57,961 nt of DNA, from the NCBI GenBank assembly GCA_009377755.1, contig WHTM01000034.1, positions 1-57,961 of the forward strand, given 5' to 3'. The DNA comes from Hyphomicrobiales bacterium (GTDB lineage: Bacteria > Pseudomonadota > Alphaproteobacteria > Rhizobiales > Xanthobacteraceae). The translations under genes were made by a program, and so were the position numbers. Below the pieces are notes generated by a model. That model did no database searches. It was not told the origin of the DNA and saw only the letters and a program-made list of their open reading frames with translations. Shown here in pieces: positions 25,376 to 33,594 of the stretch (its first letter is position 1; each line of letters begins with the position of its first letter).

Positions 25376-25543
25376 ATTCCCGCTTGCCCCCGCGTACGCG
25401 CATAGGCGCTAACATAACGGCGTGTCCCGGACGCGATGCAGCGTGAAACGCTGCATCGCAGAGCCGGGACCGTTCCAAATGCGGAGTGTGGAACGGTCGC
25501 TAAAGTCAGCGCCTATGCGCCGTACGCGGGGGCAAGCGGGAAT
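25376..25543. repeat. Nested palindromic intergenic repeat (three-level)
   Basis: The outer arms 25376-25410 and 25508-25543 match as inverted repeats over 35 bases with a single one-base gap. Inside lie GTCCCGG/CCGGGAC, a perfect 12-base-pair hairpin with a GAA loop (25433-25444 with 25448-25459) and another 10-base-pair hairpin (25468-25477 with 25489-25498). Parts recur at 40433-40622 and 51568-51614. The element follows the HpaB-like gene and may act as a transcript end or mRNA stabiliser. Confidence 0.85.
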
Positions 25544-25658
25544 CCAGGGCCGCATGGTTGGACTGTCTGTTGTCCCGCCCCTGGGTCCCCGCTTTCGCGG
25601 GGACGAACGGGATCGATCCGCCTTGTGTCATCGGCGGCCCGCAAGCTTGCATCATCCC

Positions 25659-25678
25659 GTCTAGAATCTATCCTAGAC
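25659..25678. promoter_or_regulatory. Palindrome in the amn leader
   Basis: GTCTAG and CTAGAC face each other across eight bases and end three bases before the amn ATG. No Shine-Dalgarno sequence is seen in the same place, so the hairpin or a protein bound to it could control translation or transcription of amn. The symmetry is seen; the function is a guess. Confidence 0.3.
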
Positions 25679-25681
25679 GAT

Positions 25682-27178
25682 ATGAACACGGCACTGAGTG
25701 TCCTTACCCCCGAGCGCCTTGCGACCGAAACCTTCACCGACGCCGCCGGTGCGGTCGCCCGTCTTGACGACATCTACGAGCGCAACACGCGCTTCCTGCG
25801 CGATCGTTTTGAGGCCTTTGCCAATGGCCAGCCGCTCACGACGCGCGTACGTGCATCATATCCCTTCGTGCGCATCACGACCTCGACCCATGCACGGCTC
25901 GATTCACGCCTATCGTACGGCTTCGTCGCCGGGCCAGGCGTGCACGAGACCACGGTGACGCGGCCTGACCTTTTCCGAACTTATCTGACCGAGCAAATCG
26001 GGTTGCTGATCGAGAACCATGGCGTGCCGGTCGAGATCGGCGAGTCGACCGAGCCCATCCCCGTTCATTTCGCCTATCGGCGCGACATCAACGTCGAAGC
26101 CGCGCTCACCGGCGGCGGAATGCCGGCACTCGACCGGCCGCTGCGCGATGTTTTCGACACGCCCGATCTCGCCGCGATAGACGATGCGATCGCCAACGGC
26201 ACGCTCCAGCTTCCGTCCGGCGCGCCGGAGCCGCTGGCTCTGTTCCCCGCCGCGCGAGTCGATTACTCATTGCACCGGCTCTACCACTACACCGGCACCG
26301 ATCCGGAGCATTTCCAGAACTTCGTCATCTTCACGAACTATCAGTTCTATGTCGACGCCTTCGCGCGCCTATGCCACGAGCGCATGTCCTCGGGTCAGCC
26401 CAGCGCCGACGCTTTCGTTGAGCCTGGCAATGTGATCACGCGCAACAAGCGTTCCGGCGGCGGCACGACCGGCGGCGCCCCCGAACGCATGCCACAGATG
26501 CCGGCCTTTCACCTTGTCGAGCCCCGCTATCGCGGCATCACCATGGTGAACATCGGCACCGGCCCGTCCAACGCCCGGACCATCACCGACCACGTTGCCG
26601 TGCTGAGACCGCATGCCTGGCTGATGCTGGGGCACTGTGCGGGCCTGAGGAATACGCAAAGGCTCGGCGACTATGTCCTTGCCCACGGCTATGTGCGTGA
26701 GGATCACGTGCTCGATCAGGAACTGCCGCTCTGGATCCCGATCCCAGCACTCGCCGAGATGCAGGTCGCACTGGAACAGGCCGTCGGCGAAGTCACCGGG
26801 CTGGCGGGCTTTGAGCTGAAGCGCCTGATGCGCACCGGAACCGTCGCAAGCGTCGATAACCGCAATTGGGAGATCGGCGACTCTGCCATCATCCGGCGCT
26901 TGTCGCAGTCGCGCGCCATTGCGCTCGACATGGAGTCGGCCGCGATCGCGGCGAACGGCTTTCGCTTCCGCGTGCCCTACGGCGCGTTGCTCTGCGTGTC
27001 GGACAAGCCGCTTCACGGCGAGATCAAGCTCGCCGGCATGGCCGGCGAATTCTATCGCCAACGCGTCGGCCAGCACCTTGAGATCGGCTTGAAGGCTCTG
27101 GAAAAACTGAAGTCCCAGGAATGGGAACGCTTGCATTCGCGCAAGCTTCGAAGCTTTGCCGAAGTCGCATTCCAGTAG
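25682..27178 (+). CDS. amn: AMP nucleosidase
   Basis: A 498-residue protein with the two-domain layout of AMP nucleosidase: an N-terminal AMP-binding domain (RASYPFVRITTSTHARLDSR, HETTVTRPDLFRTYL) and a C-terminal nucleoside-phosphorylase-like domain (ERMPQMPAFHL, GTGPSNARTITDHVAVLRPH, ALDMESAAIAANGFRFRVPY). It hydrolyses AMP to adenine and ribose 5-phosphate in the cytoplasm and adjusts purine pools. ATG 25682 gives the normal N-terminus; longer in-frame extension upstream runs through palindromic DNA and is not coding. No clear ribosome site precedes the ATG, where a small palindrome sits instead. It is a housekeeping-type gene between two catabolic clusters, flanked on both sides by repeat-rich DNA. 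Confidence 0.95.
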   Translation: MNTALSVLTPERLATETFTDAAGAVARLDDIYERNTRFLRDRFEAFANGQPLTTRVRASYPFVRITTSTHARLDSRLSYGFVAGPGVHETTVTRPDLFRTYLTEQIGLLIENHGVPVEIGESTEPIPVHFAYRRDINVEAALTGGGMPALDRPLRDVFDTPDLAAIDDAIANGTLQLPSGAPEPLALFPAARVDYSLHRLYHYTGTDPEHFQNFVIFTNYQFYVDAFARLCHERMSSGQPSADAFVEPGNVITRNKRSGGGTTGGAPERMPQMPAFHLVEPRYRGITMVNIGTGPSNARTITDHVAVLRPHAWLMLGHCAGLRNTQRLGDYVLAHGYVREDHVLDQELPLWIPIPALAEMQVALEQAVGEVTGLAGFELKRLMRTGTVASVDNRNWEIGDSAIIRRLSQSRAIALDMESAAIAANGFRFRVPYGALLCVSDKPLHGEIKLAGMAGEFYRQRVGQHLEIGLKALEKLKSQEWERLHSRKLRSFAEVAFQ

Positions 27179-27335
27179 TGTTCCGAGATCGCGACGAGTT
27201 TACGTGCTCGTCCACAATTGCGCGTTCGCTTCCCAGCACGCACTCTGATCGAAGCCAACGCTGCGCCGCCCCGGATTTTTGTCGAGGGGCCGGGGTCCCC
27301 TTCCCTTTCTTCCTCCCTCCCTCCGAAGAGGGAAT

Positions 27336-27475
27336 GGAGCGCCGGGGAGGCGCCTGGGGGCTTGGCGAAGCCCCCCGTGGCGGAGGATTAACGGACCCCC
27401 GCCAGGGAACACCACTGACGGGGGCGTTCCCGCTCCGGGATTAACGGACCCGAAGCGGCGCCTCCCCGGCGCTCC
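27336..27475. repeat. Inverted repeat with 19-base perfect arms
   Basis: The arm at 27336-27354 (GGAGCGCCGGGGAGGCGCC) is repeated exactly in inverted orientation at 27457-27475. The 102 bases between contain further small palindromes (GGGGGCTTGGCGAAGCCCCC) and two direct copies of GGATTAACGGACC. It lies 157 bases past amn and could end its transcript as a large hairpin, or be a small mobile palindrome. Confidence 0.75.
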
Positions 27476-27618
27476 ACTGCCGATGCCGGGCGAGCCCGGT
27501 ATCGGCAACGGCGACAATATGTGGCCGCCGTACTCACGCTCCCCGGGCGCCTCGAGTTGCGCCCGCGGAAGGCAAGTTGAGAGATTATATACCTAGGTTA
27601 ATAGTCCTGTCAATGGGC

Positions 27619-27978
27619 TGGTAGTGTCGCAGTTTGAAATTTCGGCGCTCGCGAAGCTGCGCGGCTGCTTTCGGAGGCTGTGCATTCTCTCCACCAGCAG
27701 CCTTAAGTCGTTTGCTGGAAGAGTAACTGTTTCGTCGGCCCCCCCATGGTTCACCAACCTCAAATCCCTGCCTCTTCAATTCCATATGCAACCGCGGGGC
27801 CCAATGGTCTAAGAACTCTAGGGCATCTATGCGCGGCGGTTAAGAGCGCGTCGTGTGGATGAACTAACCATAGGGCACCCCTGTCGAATCTTAGGCTGTA
27901 GCGCGTTTCCTATATGACCCACGCTTCGCAGGAAGGTTACAGGTCAACCGCGGCAAATTTCAAACTGAGCCACTACCA
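27619..27978. mobile_element. 360-base element with terminal inverted repeats (MITE-like)
   Basis: The left end TGGTAGTGtcgCAGTTTGAA continuing ATTT (27619-27642) is matched in inverted orientation at 27955-27978 with three mismatches in 24 bases. The interior has no intact transposase frame and is more AT-rich than the flanks. Its ends resemble the short palindrome at 41286-41362 (TAGTGCCGC-CGATTTGAAGTTC), so it may belong to the same family. It ends 14 bases beyond the stop of the frameshifted HbpS/GlcG gene. No clear target duplication is visible, so transposition is not proven. Confidence 0.55.
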
Positions 27979-27992
27979 ATTGGCCAATCGCG

Positions 27993-28417
27993 TCAATCGA
28001 ACACCTGCGCGCCCGGCAGCGCGGCGAGTGCCGCGTTGGCGACGATGCGGTCCTCCTCGCCGGTCCCAGAGCCGATGCCGATGGCGCCGACGAGGTGGCC
28101 GTCGATGATGACCGGCAGACCGCCCGGCAGGTTCACGCGCTTGCCCTGAGTCGCGATGGCGAGCTTGATATCCATCCCTGCCGGGATGTTGCCGGTGGGC
28201 GCACCGTAGGAGGCCGCCGTCAGCGCCTTCATCAGCGCGGAGTCGTAGGACAGCACGAAGGCGCCATCCATGCGCGCAAAGGCGAGCAGATGTCCCCCGG
28301 CATCGACGATGCAGTGCATTCGGGAACCTTCATCTCAGCCGCCTTCGCCATCGCGGCGTGCAAGAGCTTCATTGCGCCATCGATGGACAGCTTCAGCGAC
28401 GGAACCGTATCGGCCAT
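27993..28417 (-). pseudogene. HbpS/GlcG-family heme-binding-like protein, frameshifted
   Basis: Two frames together make one HbpS/GlcG (DUF336) protein of about 140 residues. The first starts at ATG 28417, has AAGGTGA upstream and reads MADTVPSLKLSIDGAMKLLH to MKVP. The second continues from about 28319 with MHCIVDAGGHLLAFARMDGA to the end at 27993. The family consensus runs straight from xxVP to xxxVDAGGHLLAF, so a one- or two-base indel at about 28317-28323 breaks the gene. It begins four bases after the FAD monooxygenase stop and is the last gene of the operon. Such small proteins often accompany catabolic oxidoreductases. A sequencing error is an alternative explanation. Confidence 0.8.
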
Positions 28418-28421
28418 GGAT

Positions 28422-29672
28422 TCACCTTTGTGCCTGGGATTGTGCGATTTGCGTGACGTGGTAGCCGGCGACCTTCTGGTAGCGCTCGAAGATGCCGCGC
28501 AATTCGTCCTGGGTGATGACGTCCTCCAGCTTCTCGAAGCGCTTGCCGCCGGTGCGCTGCTCGACCGTATCGACGATCACGTTGGGCGGCGCCGAGCGGT
28601 TCTGCAGCACGATGCGGCTGGTGGCCGGTAGCCGCGTCGCTTCGTAGGCCTTCAGCGCCGCAGCCGGATCGGACTCGGTCTCGAAGAGCCGGCCAAGCGT
28701 CGCAGCATCGATGATGGCCTGCGCCCCGCCGTTGCCGCCCTGTGGATACATCGGATGCGCGGCATCGCCCATGAGCGTCACGCGCCCGAATGTCCAGCGC
28801 TTCAGCGGATCGCGGTCGACCATCGGATACGACAGGATCTGCTCGGCGCTGCGGATCATCTCGGCCGCGTCGAGCCAATCGAAGCTCCAATCCTGATAGA
28901 CCGGATAGAAGTCCTCGAGCTGGCCCGGCTTGCTCCAATCGACCGGCACCGCCACCTCGCGCTCGATCTCCGCGACCCAGTTGACGAGCTGATTGCCGGC
29001 CGCATCGATATTGTTGCGGATCGGGTAGATGATCATGGTCGAATGCCGGGCGCCGATGCGGGCGATGCTGCGGCCGGTGAGGAACGGCTGCCGCCGCGTC
29101 ACGCCGCGCCAGAGATTGGTGCCGCGATAGGCGAACGGGCCTTCGTCCCGATAGAATTGCGCACGCACCACCGAGTGGATGCCGTCGCAGGCGATCAGCA
29201 CGTCGCCGCTCTGTGGCGCACGCACGGCATTGTCCGGACCGGCGAAATGAGCGGTAACATTGACCTCGCTCTGTTCAACGCCGACACAGCGGTGGGCCGT
29301 GATGAAGTTTGCCCCGCCAATGCGTTCATTCACGGCGTCCAGCAGGACCCGGTGCAGCTCGGAGCGCAGGATGGAGATGTGCGGCCACTGATGCCCGGCC
29401 GCCTTGCCCCATGGCTCCCGATAGACGAGCTGGCCGTGGCGCGTGAAGAACGCATAGTCCTGCGGCTGGCATGATGCGGCGACCAGCGCGTCCTCGAGGC
29501 CGAGCGCGCTCAGTTCCTTGATGGCATGCGGCCCGAGGTTGATCCCGACGCCCAGCGCCCGGATGTCGGGTGCCGCCTCGAAGATGCGAATGCGCTTGGC
29601 CGCGCCCGAGGCGTGCGTCGCCAGCGCCAGCGTCAGGCCCGCAATGCCGCCGCCGGTGATGATGACTTCCAT
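28422..29672 (-). CDS. FAD-dependent aromatic monooxygenase (salicylate-hydroxylase-like)
   Basis: A 416-residue class A flavoprotein monooxygenase. The N-terminal Rossmann motif is ITGGGIAGLTLALATHASG; DVLIACDGIHSVVR is the middle DG motif and LMGDAAHPMYPQGGNGGAQA the second FAD motif. It uses NAD(P)H and oxygen to hydroxylate an aromatic or related ring; the overall pattern is closest to salicylate and 3-hydroxybenzoate hydroxylases. ATG 29672 has GGAGCGGA upstream. It lies 14 bases after the D-aminoacylase-like gene and four before the HbpS-like gene, in a tight five-gene operon starting with metY. The substrate is unknown. Confidence 0.9.
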   Translation of the reverse strand: MEVIITGGGIAGLTLALATHASGAAKRIRIFEAAPDIRALGVGINLGPHAIKELSALGLEDALVAASCQPQDYAFFTRHGQLVYREPWGKAAGHQWPHISILRSELHRVLLDAVNERIGGANFITAHRCVGVEQSEVNVTAHFAGPDNAVRAPQSGDVLIACDGIHSVVRAQFYRDEGPFAYRGTNLWRGVTRRQPFLTGRSIARIGARHSTMIIYPIRNNIDAAGNQLVNWVAEIEREVAVPVDWSKPGQLEDFYPVYQDWSFDWLDAAEMIRSAEQILSYPMVDRDPLKRWTFGRVTLMGDAAHPMYPQGGNGGAQAIIDAATLGRLFETESDPAAALKAYEATRLPATSRIVLQNRSAPPNVIVDTVEQRTGGKRFEKLEDVITQDELRGIFERYQKVAGYHVTQIAQSQAQR

Positions 29673-29686
29673 TCAGTCCGCTCCGT

Positions 29687-31297
29687 TCACCCGACGCTCC
29701 CGTCGCCGTTGCGGCGCAGCACCTTGCCCGGCAGCGCGCCGCTGTGCACCGCGTTCTCGACCACAACGGTCCCGTTGACAAGCACCGTGGTGCGAGGTCC
29801 GGTCGGGTATTGATGCGGGTCGGCGTAGGTCGCGCGGTCGCGGAAGTCGTCGGGATCAAAGATCGCGATGTCGGCGCGATAGCCTTCCCGCAGCAGGCCG
29901 CGGTCCCGCAGCTTAAGCGCGCGGGCAGTTGCCCCGGTCATCTTGTGGACCGCGGCTTCGAGCGGGAGCAGCGCACGGTCGCGCACGTAGTGACTGAGCA
30001 CCCTCGGAAACGTCCCGTAAAAGCGCGGGTGCGGCATGCCCTGGCTGACGGTGCCGTAGGTGGCGACGCAATTCCCGTCGGAGCCGACCAGCGCCGACCG
30101 CGAGCGCACCAGATCGCCGATATCGTCCTCGGAAATCGACGTGATCAGCACGCGCGTCGCGCCCTTGTCTGCGATCAAATAGTCGCAAAGCCGGTCGACC
30201 GGCTCCTGCCCGGTCTCGGCGGCAAGCGCTGCGATCGTGCGGCCGGCATATTGCGGCGTATGCGGCGAGACGGAAATCTGCACGCAGTCCCAGGACAGGA
30301 TGCGGCCCCAGTTGTTGAGCCCGTCGCGGGCAATGTCGGCGCGGATGCGTTCGCGCATTTCCGGCAGCGCCAGCCGCGCGACCATGGCGTCGACGCCACC
30401 CGCCTGCACCCATTGTGGCAGGATGTTCTTCAGCGGATTGCTGCCTGCCGTATATGGATAGAAGTCGCAGTCCACGTCGAGACCGCGTGCGCGCGCCGAC
30501 CGGATCATCTCCAGCGCACGCGCGGTCTTGCCCCAGTTATCCATGCCGGAGCATTTGAAGTGCACGATCTCGACATGGACGCCGCACACCTCCGCGATCT
30601 GGACCGCTTCCTCGAGGGCATCGAGCACGTTGTTGGACTCGTCGCGCAGGTGCGTGAAGTAAGCGCCATTGTGCCGCTTCACCACGTTGCATAGCGCGAT
30701 CATCTCGGCTGGCTCGGTGTATGCGCCGGGCGAGGTGAACAGGCCGGACGACAGGCCGAGCGCGCCGGCGCCCAGCGCCTGCTCCAAGAGCGCGATCATC
30801 TCATTCAATTCGCTTGGAGTTGGCGGCCGCGCGGCCATGCCCATGACCATCAGGCGCAGTGTGTTATGGCCGACGAGCATGCCGGCATTCACCGCGGTGG
30901 CCGGGAACGTGTCGAGGTACTCGGGGAAGCCCATCTCCCGGAACGGCAGCCATGGCGCGCTCGGGCTCAAGTAGTCGCGCAGCAGGTCGACCTTTCCCGG
31001 CAGTGCTGGGGCGACCGAGAAGCCGCAATGGCCGATGATCTCGGTGGTGACGCCTTGGCGGACCTTGCTCTCCGCCTTGGGATTGATCGGCAGGGTGAAG
31101 TCGGAATGGGTCTTGATATCGATAAAGCCCGGACACACCGCGAGCCCTGTGGCGTCGATGGTCCTCGCCGCAGGCTCGGCGAGCGGTGCGCCGATCGCCG
31201 CGATGCGGCCATTGCGGATGCCGACATCGCCGGCGGTTGCGGCCGCGCCGGAGCCGTCGATCATGCACCCGCCGCGGATCAGGACGTCGAACGGCAT
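29687..31297 (-). CDS. N-acyl-D-amino-acid deacylase family amidohydrolase
   Basis: A 536-residue D-aminoacylase-family amidohydrolase. Motifs: VLIRGGCMIDGSGA near the N-terminus, GFIDIKTHSD (metal motif), IIGHCGFSVAP with the bridging Cys, YFTHLRDE and VHFKCSGMDNWG for the later metal His residues, and a C-terminal beta-sandwich (LREGYRADIAIFDP). The first His of the usual FIDxHxH motif is Lys here, which I believe occurs in one subfamily but may alter the metal site. It would hydrolyse an N-acyl or carbamoyl bond in the cytoplasm. It is in a tight operon with metY, an alpha/beta hydrolase and an FAD monooxygenase, so a role in degrading an acylated xenobiotic or D-amino acid derivative is plausible. 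Confidence 0.9.
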   Translation of the reverse strand: MPFDVLIRGGCMIDGSGAAATAGDVGIRNGRIAAIGAPLAEPAARTIDATGLAVCPGFIDIKTHSDFTLPINPKAESKVRQGVTTEIIGHCGFSVAPALPGKVDLLRDYLSPSAPWLPFREMGFPEYLDTFPATAVNAGMLVGHNTLRLMVMGMAARPPTPSELNEMIALLEQALGAGALGLSSGLFTSPGAYTEPAEMIALCNVVKRHNGAYFTHLRDESNNVLDALEEAVQIAEVCGVHVEIVHFKCSGMDNWGKTARALEMIRSARARGLDVDCDFYPYTAGSNPLKNILPQWVQAGGVDAMVARLALPEMRERIRADIARDGLNNWGRILSWDCVQISVSPHTPQYAGRTIAALAAETGQEPVDRLCDYLIADKGATRVLITSISEDDIGDLVRSRSALVGSDGNCVATYGTVSQGMPHPRFYGTFPRVLSHYVRDRALLPLEAAVHKMTGATARALKLRDRGLLREGYRADIAIFDPDDFRDRATYADPHQYPTGPRTTVLVNGTVVVENAVHSGALPGKVLRRNGDGSVG

Positions 31298-31304
31298 TAC
31301 AGCC

Positions 31305-32096
31305 TCATGCGGCGAAATCGCGGACGGCGGCCAGCACCTCGTCCGGCCGTTCGCTCAGCAGCATATGGCCGGCGCCCTTGAGCGTGACCACGCGCGCCTT
31401 CGGCAAGACGGCAGCGAGCTGCCGGCCGCCAGCGGCAGGAGTCATCATGTCGCGCTCGCCGAGGACAAGCGTCGCCGGCGCGCTCACCTTGGCGGCCGCG
31501 GTGAGCCCGTCGCCATAGGCGTTGCAGGCCGCCAGATCCTTGAACAGGACGCCGGGCTTGGCGCGTTCGAGCAGACGTGCGGTGCCGCCGGCCATCCAGG
31601 TGCCGGGCACGAGCGCGCCGCCGAGGCCCGCATGGAACCCGGTCCCCCAGATCGACACCATGTCGACGGCGGCATGATCGCTGGCTTCCGCGGCGCCGAG
31701 CAGATCGCGCGACACCGGCATCGCCGCCGCGGTGCCGATCAGGGCGAGCGCGGTGACCTTGTCGGGATGACGCGCGGCCGTTTCGAGCGCGATCAAGGAA
31801 CCCATGGAATGGCCGATGACGCCTGCCCTACCGGCGCCGGAGGCTTCGATCAGCGCCGCGGTCCAGTCCGCCATGGCACCGATCGAATCGAGCACCTCGC
31901 CGCCCGAGCGCCCGTGTCCGGGTAAATCGGGCGCCAGCACGGCGTAGCCGCGATGCGCGAACCAGCGCGCCAGCAACGCCCACACGGTGTGGTCGGCGCC
32001 GCCGCCGTGCAGGAACGCCACCACCGGCAGCGCGGGATTGAAGTCGCGCCCGCCGGTGCCGGCAAACGAATTCACGCCGTTGACGGTGAGATTCAT
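31305..32096 (-). CDS. Alpha/beta hydrolase
   Basis: A 263-residue alpha/beta hydrolase. The oxyanion region is FLHGGGADHTVW, the nucleophile elbow GHSMGS puts Ser97 as nucleophile, the acid is probably the Asp in GERDMMTP and the base the His in GAGHMLLSERP. This is the complete triad of the general esterase/C-C hydrolase group. The substrate is not evident; neighbours suggest a product of the adjacent monooxygenase or deacylase. ATG 32096 starts three bases after the metY stop and the gene ends seven bases before the deacylase start, so translation is coupled through the operon. Confidence 0.92.
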   Translation of the reverse strand: MNLTVNGVNSFAGTGGRDFNPALPVVAFLHGGGADHTVWALLARWFAHRGYAVLAPDLPGHGRSGGEVLDSIGAMADWTAALIEASGAGRAGVIGHSMGSLIALETAARHPDKVTALALIGTAAAMPVSRDLLGAAEASDHAAVDMVSIWGTGFHAGLGGALVPGTWMAGGTARLLERAKPGVLFKDLAACNAYGDGLTAAAKVSAPATLVLGERDMMTPAAGGRQLAAVLPKARVVTLKGAGHMLLSERPDEVLAAVRDFAA

Positions 32097-32099
32097 CGC

Positions 32100-33395
32100 T
32101 CACGCCCTCTGTGAGGCGCGCAGCGCCTGGGCGAGATCGTCGACGATGTCGCCCGCACCCTCGATGCCGATCGAGAGACGCACCAGCTCTTCGCCGAGCC
32201 CGGCGGCCTTGAGTTGCGCCGCATCCATCTGCTGGTGCGTCGTGCTCGCCGGATGGATCACCAGCGTCTTGGCGTCGCCGACGTTGGCGAGGTGGCTCGC
32301 AAGCCGCAACGCCTCGATGAATTTGCGGCCCGTGGCGCGCCCTCCCTTGATGCCGCAACTAATGATCGAGCCCGCGCCACTCGGTAGGAGCCGCTTGGCC
32401 AATTCGTAATCCGGGTGCGCGTCGAGTGAGGGATGCAGCACCCACTCCACCGCGTCGTTCTTGGTCAGGAAGTCGAGCACGGCCGCGGTGTTCTCCATGT
32501 GGCGCTGCATGCGCAGCCCCAAGGTCTCTACGCCCTGCAGCAGATGGAACGCATTGGTCGGCGACAGGCAGGCGCCGAAATCGCGCAGGCCTTCGGCACG
32601 CGCCCGCATGATGAACGCCGACGGCCCGTATTCCTCGCCGAAGACGATGCCGTGATAGCCGGCGTAGGGCTCGGTGATGGTGGGAAACCTGCCCGACCCT
32701 GCATAGTCGAACCGCCCGCCGTCGACGATGACGCCGCCGATGGCAATGCCGTGGCCGCCGATCCACTTGGTGACGGAGTGCATCACGATGTCGGCGCCGA
32801 GCGCAACCGGCCGGCTGAGATACGGCGTGGCAAAGGTGTTGTCGATCAGCAGCGGCACGCCGGCCGCATGGGCGATGTCCGCGACCTGCGGGATGTCGAG
32901 CACCTCCAAGCCGGGATTGCCGATGGTCTCGGCAATGACCAGCCGCGTGCTGGGGCGCATCGCAGCACGGAAGCCATCGAGATCGCGCGGCTTGACGAAA
33001 GTCGTGGTAATGCCGAAGCGCGGCAGCGTATGCGTGAGCAGGTTGATTGTGCCGCCGTAGAGCGAAGCCGAGGCAACGATATGGTCGCCAGCACTCGCAA
33101 GGGTCGCAATCGCCAGATGCATCGCCGCCTGGCCGCTGGCGGTGCAGACAGCGCCGACGCCCTCCTCCAGCGCGGCAAGCCGCTCCTCCAAAACCGCCGT
33201 GGTGGGATTGGAGATGCGCGTGTAGATGTGCCCGCCGCGCTCCAGGTTGAACAGCGCGGCGGCGTGGTCGGCGTCCTGGAACACGTAGGAGGTGGTCTGA
33301 TAGACCGGGACGGCGCGCGCGCCGGTCACCGGATCGGGGTGCTGACCGGCATGCAGGCTCAGTGTCTCAAAGGCTGGCGGCTTCGGTCCGGGCAT
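32100..33395 (-). CDS. metY: O-acetylhomoserine sulfhydrylase / aminocarboxypropyltransferase (PLP)
   Basis: A 431-residue Cys/Met-metabolism PLP enzyme of MetY length. Key blocks: PVYQTTSYVFQDADHAA, YTRISNPTTAVLEERLAALE with the phosphate-binding Tyr and Arg, PLLIDNTFATPY with the cofactor-binding Asp185, and HSVTKWIGGHG with Lys210 forming the Schiff base. C-terminal NVGDAKTLVIHPASTTHQQM is typical of MetY. The enzyme makes homocysteine from O-acetylhomoserine and sulfide, or couples other thiols. ATG 33395 has GAGGGA upstream; the longer in-frame extension is not family-like. It heads a five-gene operon with hydrolases and a monooxygenase, which is unusual for a biosynthetic enzyme, and it diverges from the SDR gene at 33595. 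Confidence 0.94.
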   Translation of the reverse strand: MPGPKPPAFETLSLHAGQHPDPVTGARAVPVYQTTSYVFQDADHAAALFNLERGGHIYTRISNPTTAVLEERLAALEEGVGAVCTASGQAAMHLAIATLASAGDHIVASASLYGGTINLLTHTLPRFGITTTFVKPRDLDGFRAAMRPSTRLVIAETIGNPGLEVLDIPQVADIAHAAGVPLLIDNTFATPYLSRPVALGADIVMHSVTKWIGGHGIAIGGVIVDGGRFDYAGSGRFPTITEPYAGYHGIVFGEEYGPSAFIMRARAEGLRDFGACLSPTNAFHLLQGVETLGLRMQRHMENTAAVLDFLTKNDAVEWVLHPSLDAHPDYELAKRLLPSGAGSIISCGIKGGRATGRKFIEALRLASHLANVGDAKTLVIHPASTTHQQMDAAQLKAAGLGEELVRLSIGIEGAGDIVDDLAQALRASQRA

Positions 33396-33594
33396 GCGTC
33401 CCTCACAAGGGATTTCGCCGGCATCTTCGGGCGCGGGTTCCGTATTTGCAACGCCGCCGTGTCGAACGGTGGGCTGCGGCCCGCCGGGGCGTTTGCGCTC
33501 ATGCCAGCGCTGCAACCCGCCCTATCGACAGAACTCCCCGCAGGATCGATGATCATCACGCGCCGAATGGCGGCTCCGCCGGGGAGTGAACACA

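Larger units (their letters stand above)
25363..25681. other. Gene-free stretch between HpaB-like gene and amn
   Basis: No gene is seen here. It holds the nested palindrome at 25376-25543, a further hairpin CCCCGC-TTTC-GCGGGG near 25590-25605 and a small palindrome just before the amn start (25659-25678). Promoter elements for amn must lie to the right of the repeat but are not recognisable. Confidence 0.6.
27179..27992. other. Long repeat-rich stretch without genes
   Basis: No convincing gene is present in these 814 bases. The left half contains G/C-rich palindromes, including a perfect 19-base inverted repeat, and two copies of GGATTAACGGACCC (about 27385 and 27438). The right half is an element with terminal inverted repeats (27619-27978). 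Base composition in the right half is clearly more AT-rich than in the flanking genes. The short open frames here do not resemble proteins. Confidence 0.65.

Noticed and set aside
25376-25543. Possible CRISPR array or attachment site, because of repeated blocks
   Set aside because: The blocks are inverted rather than direct repeats, with no regular spacers and no cas gene or integrase nearby.
27585-27812. Open frames of 62-68 residues inside the terminal-repeat element, considered as a transposase fragment
   Set aside because: No transposase motif is visible and both frames run across the terminal repeat itself.
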